A stretch of DNA of 47,166 nucleotides, taken from assembly GCA_016936015.1 (NCBI GenBank), contig JAFGPV010000100.1, positions 1 through 47,166 of the forward strand, written 5' to 3'. The position numbers and the translations under genes are program-made. This DNA is from Pirellulales bacterium. GTDB taxonomy: Bacteria; Planctomycetota; Planctomycetia; Pirellulales; Thermoguttaceae. The notes under the pieces were generated by a model, which saw nothing but the letters and a program-made list of their open reading frames with translations, was not told the DNA's origin and did no database searches. Shown here piece by piece: positions 40,663 through 47,166 of the stretch (its first letter is position 1; each line of letters starts with the position of its first letter).

Positions 40663-43419
40663 CTATTTCCGCCGTGCCGTCCGCGCCGCTTGCTCCTTTG
40701 TGCCCAGCGCTATGCCGATCCATCCGTCGTCGATCAGCAACTGGGTAATCCGCAGGTCGCCGAGTTGGGGATCGGTCAACAGGCGTTTCGGGGTGACGTT
40801 GACGGCCTGGCCCTCGGGAAAGGCCTTGGTAAATGCACCGCGGAGCGCGATTTGCGAGCGGAGGCTCAGCCCCTCGGCCATCAGGTGGATCGGTCCTTCG
40901 CGGACCAGTTCCACCTTTCGCCCCTCGATTTGCGACCGGTAAAAGACGCGGATGCGGAAATTGTACCAGCCCCGGGGCGGCTTTTTGAATTCCGCAATCA
41001 CCATTTCCAGGCTGACTTGCCCGTCGGCGCACTGCACCCGGACGGCATCTCGGGGAGCAAAGGTCACCAACACGTTTTCATTGGCCGGCGGCACCTTCCA
41101 GACGTCGGGACGCTGAAACCGGTCGGCGATTCGCTGGGCCAATTCCTTCAAGGTGAAGGTTTTCCCCTCAAGCTGCAGTCGCGCCAGGGCGTTGTTCAAC
41201 AAGGTTTCATTAATCTGGAAGCTGGCCAGGCAATCGGTGGGCGCTTGCGGCCGCGGGGTATGGCTGCCGAGTTGATCGTCGCCCGCCACCCGCAGCCGCA
41301 GGGTCAGTCGATCCTCCGTGGTCTGGGCGTCGATGATCGTCGGATCGAGCGCCAGCCGGTCCAACGGCCCGAAGAGGTTGTGATTCAGCCGATCGACCAG
41401 GACCGAGAGCCGCTCGTAGGCTTCGGTGTCGAGTCGTTTTTGGGTTTTCGCCGCCACCTTCTGCCGCGCTTCGCGATCGGCCATTTGGAGGGCCTGTTCG
41501 TGCTGCTTTTGGGCGATGCCGCGCACGATCCAACCGAACAGGGGGATGCCGTCAAAGTCCGTCTCGAGATATCGCAACCGCGTTTGATGCCGCACGTTGA
41601 CTTTCGAGGGGAGCAGCCGGATCCCCTTCCGGTCGATCTCCACCGGCTTGATGCCGGAGACCAACGACTCGCTGTCGGTGAGAAACGTGGCCGGTCCGCT
41701 GGTTGAAGACGTCATGGCCGCCACTTCCCCGGTCATTTCCAGCGACAGGCGGACCCGTTGCGGATCGGGAATCAGTTTTATCGCCACGTCGGCCGACGTC
41801 ATGCTCTGGCCGCGGACCGGCCGGTTGAGGATCGTTTCCTGAACCGGGGCGATCTCCGTTTTCGACTCCGGCACCAGCCGGTTGAGGAACTCCTCGCTCA
41901 GCGCGACCCGAAAATTCGCGTTGCGGTAATTCCGGTCCAATTGCTTGGCAATGATCTGTCGTTGGGGATTCGAGGAGAGCGCCAGGACCTGCAACGTAAA
42001 GGCCAACCTCTGGCCGTCGCTGCCCAGTCGGGTTTGCTCGTAACGCTCCAGGTCGCTGAGCACGTCGGCCGGGGCCACCGGCTCCGCCGCGAGCCGTTGG
42101 ATCTGCTCGCGGTAATCCATCATCACGGGGCTGTTGAGGAATTGTCGCTGCGGATCGGTCGTCGGCGTGGCGATCAGCCGCTCCAGGATCTGCTGGGCAA
42201 CCTCCCGCCGGCGCTGCCGGGAATCCTTGGCTCCCTGGCCGTCGGGCAGCGGCCGGAGAGGGCTGGGGCGTGGGTCGTCTTCCGAAATACTCTCGCTTTT
42301 TTCCCGTTGCTCGGCCAGTTCCTTGAGAACGTCGAGCAATAAGTATTCCCGCCACTCGGGCCCTTCCGCCGAATCGCGGGTCAGCGAATCTAAATGTGCC
42401 AGGCAGAGCGCCATTTTCTTGGAATCAGCCCCGGGGCATTCCTTTTCCGAGAAGTCCGTCGCTCCCAATTGAACGATGCTTTGCCAAACGTCGACGCGCC
42501 GTTGCAAGGCGTAGCCCGCTTGACGCACCTTCCGTGCCAGTTCGTATTGTAGTCCGTCTGCCGTGCGCGGCGCCGAAGCGGCCGCTTTCGAGAGTCGCTT
42601 GAGCACTTCGGCCGCTTCGGGGGAACCTTCCTCCATGGCCGCTCCCAATCGCCGAAGATCCGCCAGCGGCCGGCTCGCCCAGCCCGCCGTCTTGGGGATG
42701 CCCGCGAGTTCCTCCAAACGTTCTCGGAGCGTCTCTGGTTCCGGCCAGGCCTTTTTCACCCCCAGAGATTGGTCGGGGATGGAGCGAGTGGATTCAAGGG
42801 GATTATCGCTTAAAATCTCCGACGGAACGCCAGGCATCGTTGGCATAAGCAAGGGATGTTCGCTTAACGGAGATTCCTGCTCCGACGGGGTTTCGATCGG
42901 CGGTAGTCTCTCCAGCCGCTTTGGTCGGGCGGCAACCTGCACCTGCTCGGCGGGAGAGTCCGATTTCGGCTCGTTTTCGTCGCTCTGCGGCGCCGCGGAG
43001 GCATCGGATTTTTCCTTGGTTGCCCCCGATTTCTTGTCCGAGGCCATCGGGCGGTCGCCGACCACCTCCTCTTGAGGTGCCAGTTTCGTCTCCTTGGCAG
43101 GTCGCGGGGTATCGGGGATTTCTCGGTGTTGCTCCACCGTCGCTTGGGCAAGTATCTTTTCCGACGGAGGGATAATGACCGGCCCTTCCTGAAAAAACGG
43201 GCCGTTCGAGAAGGTTCCTTCCGCGGAGGAATCTAAAAAAGTTTCAGGGAATTCCAGGTGAGAGCGTGCCTCAGATTGTGGTTTTTCCGCAATCTTCCGG
43301 CTCGGTCCCGGATCGGAATCATCGATATCCCAAATTCTTGGCAAAATGACGCCCAGGAGGAAAAGACCTGCTAGGAGTATTAAAAAAGGCCATGCCGGGG
43401 TACGTTTTTTCGGATCCAT
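40663..43419 (-). CDS. Large membrane-anchored protein with a module shared with the 13.5-kb gene
   Basis: A 918-residue protein. I use the ATG at 43419 (MDPKKRTPAWPFLILLAGLFLLGVILP), which has GGGGGAG upstream. One N-terminal membrane helix (residues ~9-28) is followed by a long charged, Pro/Ser-rich linker to ~residue 230. Helical segments follow to ~530. From ~540 the sequence parallels the protein at 13492-14508 (DVAIKLIPDP, GPA, FGWIVRGIAQKQ, LSVLVDRLNHNL), then adds ~200 residues (LKELAQRIADRFQRP) and ends GWIGIALG. Probably periplasmic. No known family recognised. Confidence 0.8.
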   Translation of the reverse strand: MDPKKRTPAWPFLILLAGLFLLGVILPRIWDIDDSDPGPSRKIAEKPQSEARSHLEFPETFLDSSAEGTFSNGPFFQEGPVIIPPSEKILAQATVEQHREIPDTPRPAKETKLAPQEEVVGDRPMASDKKSGATKEKSDASAAPQSDENEPKSDSPAEQVQVAARPKRLERLPPIETPSEQESPLSEHPLLMPTMPGVPSEILSDNPLESTRSIPDQSLGVKKAWPEPETLRERLEELAGIPKTAGWASRPLADLRRLGAAMEEGSPEAAEVLKRLSKAAASAPRTADGLQYELARKVRQAGYALQRRVDVWQSIVQLGATDFSEKECPGADSKKMALCLAHLDSLTRDSAEGPEWREYLLLDVLKELAEQREKSESISEDDPRPSPLRPLPDGQGAKDSRQRRREVAQQILERLIATPTTDPQRQFLNSPVMMDYREQIQRLAAEPVAPADVLSDLERYEQTRLGSDGQRLAFTLQVLALSSNPQRQIIAKQLDRNYRNANFRVALSEEFLNRLVPESKTEIAPVQETILNRPVRGQSMTSADVAIKLIPDPQRVRLSLEMTGEVAAMTSSTSGPATFLTDSESLVSGIKPVEIDRKGIRLLPSKVNVRHQTRLRYLETDFDGIPLFGWIVRGIAQKQHEQALQMADREARQKVAAKTQKRLDTEAYERLSVLVDRLNHNLFGPLDRLALDPTIIDAQTTEDRLTLRLRVAGDDQLGSHTPRPQAPTDCLASFQINETLLNNALARLQLEGKTFTLKELAQRIADRFQRPDVWKVPPANENVLVTFAPRDAVRVQCADGQVSLEMVIAEFKKPPRGWYNFRIRVFYRSQIEGRKVELVREGPIHLMAEGLSLRSQIALRGAFTKAFPEGQAVNVTPKRLLTDPQLGDLRITQLLIDDGWIGIALGTKEQAARTARRK

Positions 43420-43599
43420 CACACTCCCCCCTCTCACCAATCAATACCGCATATCTAAAACAACCGGTTATCTTTATGATCGGGTGAGAGGAAGTAGTGA
43501 ATTGATTTCTGAATCAGGGATTAACATTAATTGTGATGTGCGAATTAATATGCACAAAATAGGAAAGATTTAATTGCTTCCGGATCGGTAATGTATCGG

Positions 43600-43962
43600 T
43601 CACCTGTCCAAGAGCGTGTCATCGTGTTCGTAGGCGGGGGCGCAGCAGCAGAGGAATTTTAGGATTTCGTTGCCGGTGTTGGTAATTTGATGTCGGGCGC
43701 CGGGGGGAATGGCCACGGCGTCGCCGGGAACGACCTGGTGGATTTCTTCGCCCACCTGCATCTGGCCGGTCCCCTGGAGAATGTAATAGATCTCCTCCGT
43801 CCTTTCGTGCCGGTGTGGGGTGGTGCTGCCGTCGGGGGGTAACCGGGCCTCAGCCAGCGACTGGTTGCGGATGCACGAATTGCGATGGGCCAACAATTCG
43901 CGAATCTCCGAGCCGTCTTTCGTGATGAAGGCCGGAACACGGTCGAGGTTCTGGATGTCCAT
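43600..43962 (-). CDS. Small cupin-domain protein
   Basis: A 120-residue single-domain cupin. Motif 1 is TTPHRHERTEEIYYILQGTG, with His50, His52 and Glu56 or Glu57 as probable metal ligands. Motif 2 is PGDAVAIPPGARHQITNTG, with His91. The barrel is complete, so it should bind a divalent metal; the reaction cannot be told. A four-unit heptamer array lies directly upstream of the start. The C-terminal CCC cluster (FLCCCAP) is notable. Confidence 0.88.
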   Translation of the reverse strand: MDIQNLDRVPAFITKDGSEIRELLAHRNSCIRNQSLAEARLPPDGSTTPHRHERTEEIYYILQGTGQMQVGEEIHQVVPGDAVAIPPGARHQITNTGNEILKFLCCCAPAYEHDDTLLDR

Positions 43963-43967
43963 GAATA

Positions 43968-43995
43968 GGGATTGGGGATTAGGGATTAGGGATTG
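43968..43995. repeat. Four-unit heptamer array upstream of the cupin gene
   Basis: GGGATTG, GGGATTA, GGGATTA, GGGATTG. The word matches the array at 21560-21580, 22 kb away. Confidence 0.85.
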
Positions 43996-44010
43996 GAAAG
44001 ATGATGAAAA

Positions 44011-44640
44011 TTATAAAGCCGCGATTTCCGTGTTTCCAATCCCTTTTCTAAACACTCCCAAACCGGCCGGCGGATAGGAGCGGACGTCCCAGGCGGCAGG
44101 CTCGGGAAGGGTGGTAAAATCGAATCGGGCGTCGGCTTCAACCACAAACAGGCTCCCCTCCGGGGCTGCGCGGACTAATCTCTCAATTAATTCCTTCATT
44201 TCCTCACTGCGAGTGACGTAGAAATCGTAGGGCGGGGAGCAAAACACGGTCCACGGCTCGGGGGCGAGATCGAAGGGGCGGCGGAACCGGACGAATACGT
44301 TGCCGGGCACGATTGTAGCCCGGTCTTCCAGGCCCAGGGCGGCGACGTTTTGGCGGATGATTTCGACGGTCGGGAAGTGTTGCTCGTAGAAGGTCGCCCG
44401 GGCGGCCCCGCGGCTTAGCGCCTCCAGGCCCAATGCGCCGGTGCCGGCGAACAGGTCGACGGCGCTCGTTCCCTGGACCGCCTTACCGAGCAGGTTGAAA
44501 ACCGCCTCGCGCAGCCGGTCTTTCATCGGCCGGGTGCGCGGGTCGCCGGAATAGAGCAATTTTCGCCCGCGAAACCGCCCCCCGATGATTCGGACTCCGG
44601 CAATCTCGGCCAACGTTTTTTTCCTTCCTCGTCGCGCCAC
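44011..44640 (-). CDS. rsmD: 16S rRNA (guanine-N2)-methyltransferase RsmD
   Basis: A 209-residue SAM-dependent methyltransferase that modifies G966 of 16S rRNA in the assembled 30S subunit. The N-terminal IIGGRFRGRKL and RTRPMKDRLREAVFNLL, the SAM motif VDLFAGTGALGLEAL (61-75) and the catalytic loop are visible. The loop reads SPPY (135-138) where RsmD usually has DPPF or DPPY. Length is normal. The gene precedes the cupin gene on the same strand. Confidence 0.92.
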   Translation of the reverse strand: MARRGRKKTLAEIAGVRIIGGRFRGRKLLYSGDPRTRPMKDRLREAVFNLLGKAVQGTSAVDLFAGTGALGLEALSRGAARATFYEQHFPTVEIIRQNVAALGLEDRATIVPGNVFVRFRRPFDLAPEPWTVFCSPPYDFYVTRSEEMKELIERLVRAAPEGSLFVVEADARFDFTTLPEPAAWDVRSYPPAGLGVFRKGIGNTEIAAL

Positions 44641-44811
44641 GGCTAAAACCTCCGCTCTTTTGATTGAACCAGAAATATGGTAACGTAATAGCAGGGGGTG
44701 AGGAAGTGAAGAACGCCAGGTTTAGTAAGGATTAGGGGATCGGGACGCGGTGATGAGAAACCGCTTAGCCCTCCCACCCGATTTCCTCAGAACGTTTAAA
44801 AGGAATAACCA

Positions 44812-45954
44812 ATGAAGAATTTTTTTATGGGACTCCTGTGTTTCTCAATCGTCGGTTTCCTGTTCGGCCAAACGCCCGAGCCGCCGCCGAAGTCGGAGAA
44901 GGCCGGACCCGCGGCGGCCGAATTCCAACGGATGCACCGGAAATGGAGCGCATTGCTCGCGGAATTGGCGATCCTGCAGAACCAATCCCGCTCCGCCAGT
45001 GACAAGGAACGCAAAACACTGGAAAAGCGATGGGACGAGATCAGTGCCGAAATGATGGAATTGGAGCCTCAATACATCCAGGCCGCCGAAAAAGCCTATG
45101 CCGAAGCGCCCCAGGCCAACAAGCAAATCACCGATTTCCTCGGCATTATCCTGGCGCTAAAGGTCAAAGACAACGATTATGAAAACGCGCTGCGGATCGG
45201 AAAACTCCTCGATAAGAACCGCTCGGGCGAGAAAATGATTCATGTCAACACCGGCGTGGCCGCGGCGGCCGTAGGCGATTTCGACGCCGCCGAAAAATAT
45301 CTCAACCTGGCGAAAAAGGAAGGTTTTTTTGAAGAGAAAAACGTTCCCGAAGAACTGGTCAATAAAACCAAGATGTACCTGGAGAACCTCGAATTGATGA
45401 AAAAAAATTGGGAGGCCGAAGAAAAAATTCGTAAAAAGGAAGCCCAGGCCGACGATCTGCCTCGGGTGCTGATTAAAACCAACAAGGGCGACATGGTCGT
45501 CGAGCTTTTCGAGAACGAGGCCCCCAATACCGTGGCCAATTTCATCACCCTGGCGGAGAAGGGATTCTACAACGGACTAACGTTCCACCGCGTGCTCCCG
45601 GGCTTCATGGCCCAGGGGGGAGATCCGTCAGGCAACGGCACCGGCGGGCCGGGCTATTCCATTCCCTGCGAATGTTTTCAACCGAACCATCGTTTGCATT
45701 TTCGCGGCACGTTAAGCATGGCCCATGCGGGCCGAGACACCGGCGGTTCGCAGTTCTTCATCTGTTTCGCGCCCGCCCTGCAACTCGACGGCAGGCACAC
45801 GGTCTTCGGCCGGGTGATCAAGGGCTTCGACGTCCTGGCCAAGATCCAGCGTCGCGATCCGCAAGATCCCAACGCCCCCGATCCCGACAAGATCGTCGAA
45901 ATGCAAGTCCTCCGCAAGCGCGACCACGAGTACACGGTGAAAAAGGTCGATTGA
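44812..45954 (+). CDS. Secreted cyclophilin-type peptidyl-prolyl isomerase with N-terminal helical domain
   Basis: A 380-residue protein. The N-terminal hydrophobic segment ([17 protein letters not shown]) indicates export. Residues ~30-215 are helical and charged, partly TPR-like ([35 protein letters not shown]). The cyclophilin domain spans ~220-370: [65 protein letters not shown] and [14 protein letters not shown]. The catalytic Arg is in FHRVLPG. It should speed proline isomerisation in exported proteins. Confidence 0.92.
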   Translation: MKNFFMGLLCFSIVGFLFGQTPEPPPKSEKAGPAAAEFQRMHRKWSALLAELAILQNQSRSASDKERKTLEKRWDEISAEMMELEPQYIQAAEKAYAEAPQANKQITDFLGIILALKVKDNDYENALRIGKLLDKNRSGEKMIHVNTGVAAAAVGDFDAAEKYLNLAKKEGFFEEKNVPEELVNKTKMYLENLELMKKNWEAEEKIRKKEAQADDLPRVLIKTNKGDMVVELFENEAPNTVANFITLAEKGFYNGLTFHRVLPGFMAQGGDPSGNGTGGPGYSIPCECFQPNHRLHFRGTLSMAHAGRDTGGSQFFICFAPALQLDGRHTVFGRVIKGFDVLAKIQRRDPQDPNAPDPDKIVEMQVLRKRDHEYTVKKVD

Positions 45955-46180
45955 GGTGCGCCAGGGGTGTGCTGAAACGGGTGTTTCGGACGGTGCAAAA
46001 AATGGAGGCGGGTTGCCGCCTGCCAGAGGCATTTGATTTCTCGCAAAGGCGCGAAGTCGCAAAGGATTGATGGTTGGAATTGTTCTGGTTGATGATTTTA
46101 TGGTCCTTACGTTTTACGTCCCGCCGTTTGGTCAACGGATACGCCGATCGGGCAATTTGCGGCGGGAACGGTTTTGATTC

Positions 46181-46248
46181 GTGGAGATTAGCGGTCATCA
46201 GTGTTCTTTTCAAAAAGTATAGGAACGCTCATCTTCGCTGATCTCCAC
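46181..46248. repeat. Degenerate inverted repeat
   Basis: GTGGAGATTAGCG and CGCTGATCTCCAC pair at 12 of 13 positions around a 42-base loop. Confidence 0.55.
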
Positions 46249-46727
46249 TGATCGAAAATCGACGGCACGGGGAGTTGGTCATCAACAGTCGAAAAATGCA
46301 CGGCCGGGTCCCCAGCCGGGTGGTTTTTATTTAAAATTGGTTCTTTCGGGTTGCTGGAGGTGATGGCGTTGCCGATTTGAGTGCAACGCATCTGTTATGT
46401 GTTGATTTTTTACGTCATTTGCAAGGTGGTTTAAGTGCTGAAATTTCCTGACCTTATCGTCAACATGAAATGATGTAACATCGGATGGGTCATAGGAGGG
46501 GTGTTGCACTGGGTGTTTGGGCAAACAAGGGAAACGAGGTGGCTAAACCCTGGGAAGTCGATGGTTATCCTCGACTTGCGCATTCACAATGAATTATCAA
46601 AGAACAGAGGAAAATTGAAATATAGTGTACATAATTACATGCTATCCGTCAAGCCTTTTCTTGGGCCAACTTGGGGCATTATTTTTTTCCCCACTTTTTC
46701 TGTCGCCTACTTTTCCTTTCCCATTTT

Positions 46728-46757
46728 GCCATAACTGGTAATGTGTCCCCCGATTTA
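46728..46757. repeat. Family B-related sequence, second copy
   Basis: CCATAACTGGTAATGTGTCC followed by CCCGATTTAG closely parallels the reverse strand of 40061-40092 (CCATAATTGGTACTGTCCCC). Confidence 0.55.
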
Positions 46758-46963
46758 GTTGGAGTCGAGGTGACGGGGTTGCCAACGCCGTGATGATGCA
46801 GATTGGCGTTTCACATCCTTTTGGGTGGTGCTGTTTCGTCAGGTGGGCTGGCAGTAACGTGATGGTCTCGCATTTGGGGTTGCAATATTGCATAATTGGC
46901 CAATAATACATGCTTTGCGAGTTCTGTTGCTGCATACGTTGATAAATCGAAGGGCGTACTTGA

Positions 46964-47166
46964 ATGAGTAGTCACCGAAACCCCGTGCGATACGAGTCGC
47001 GCGCCGGCATTGTGAAAGCGCTGGCCTGTCCGGCGCGTCTGATGATTGTTGACGAGTTGGCCGAGTTCGGCGAACGCTCGGTGCAAGAACTGACGGCCAT
47101 GATCGGCACGGACGCATCGACGGTCTCGCGGCACCTTTCGACGCTCAAGAACGCGGGCGTCATTAC
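46964..47166 (+). CDS. ArsR-family transcriptional regulator, N-terminal part
   Basis: The frame begins MSSHRNPVRYESRAGIVKAL and runs off the window. ACPARLMIVDELAEFGERSVQELTAMIGTDASTVSRHLSTLKNAGVI is a typical ArsR winged helix: the recognition helix is TDASTVSRHLSTLKNAG. About 67 residues are visible. No metal site can be judged yet. The gene is incomplete because the window ends. Confidence 0.85.
   Translation, partial: MSSHRNPVRYESRAGIVKALACPARLMIVDELAEFGERSVQELTAMIGTDASTVSRHLSTLKNAGVI

Larger units (their letters stand above)
45955..46963. other. 1-kb gene-free stretch
   Basis: I see no gene on either strand. It holds a degenerate inverted pair GTGGAGATTAGCG (46181-46193) and CGCTGATCTCCAC (46236-46248), the family B-related sequence at 46728-46757, and otherwise G+T-skewed low-complexity spacer. 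Confidence 0.65.

Noticed and set aside
46811-47134. Minus-strand frames over the last 350 bases
   Set aside because: They are antisense to the ArsR start and lack family motifs.
1-47166. tRNA or rRNA genes
   Set aside because: No cloverleaf-like T-arm (GGTTCGAATCC type) with matching acceptor, and no rRNA-like stretch, was found by eye.

Overview
The window reads as a chromosomal segment of a planctomycete (Pirellulales-like). This is inferred from a TIGR03067-type lipoprotein, a PPC-domain trypsin-like protease, planctomycete-style variants of YbeY and CdsA, a flagellar switch gene next to unrelated housekeeping genes, and a combined outer-membrane (BamD, LptE) and meso-DAP peptidoglycan (MurE, MurF, MraY, MurG) gene set. 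Most of it is GC-rich. An island at about 36.25-40.5 kb is visibly AT-richer. I ran no searches, so family names rest on motif recognition.

Layout: 0-6.6 kb holds a truncated MazF-like toxin start facing a 2149-residue alpha-2-macroglobulin. 6.9-12.5 kb (minus) holds an IS4-type transposase, a secreted serine protease, fliM and proA. 12.7-14.5 kb (plus) holds two uncharacterised genes. From 30.2 kb down to 14.5 kb nearly everything is on the minus strand: murE-murF-mraY-murG, cdsA, a zinc-ribbon gene, phoH-pgpH-ybeY-recO, bamD-lptE and folP. This is a long run of cell-envelope and RNA/DNA maintenance genes. 30.5-36.3 kb carries a DDAH-like hydrolase, an HTH-EIIA protein, a two-lobed receiver-like protein, a PIN/TRAM membrane protein and a phosphohexomutase. 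36.25-40.5 kb is the island: a gene-poor stretch, a TIGR03067 lipoprotein, a 5'-truncated transglutaminase-like polymorphic-toxin fragment and a decayed REP-associated (RAYT) transposase. It is bounded by two copies of the end of the phosphohexomutase gene. 40.6-47.2 kb holds a large membrane-anchored protein, a cupin, rsmD, a cyclophilin and the start of an ArsR regulator.

The most unusual content is repeat structure. (1) At least ten gene boundaries carry short runs of degenerate 7-bp units. Each locus has its own word but the period is always seven, as in cyanobacterial STRR sequences. (2) Two families of palindromic elements are inserted in frame inside functional genes (A2M, phosphohexomutase, MurE). 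One family resembles sequence abutting the decayed RAYT transposase. (3) A third small hairpin family has been absorbed into the C-terminus of MraY while keeping the ATGA overlap with murG. (4) phoH and the zinc-ribbon gene share a near-identical 12-bp palindrome 30 nt upstream of their start codons, a candidate common operator. (5) A membrane-anchored protein at 13.5 kb and the C-terminal half of a 918-residue protein at 40.7-43.4 kb appear to share an undescribed module.
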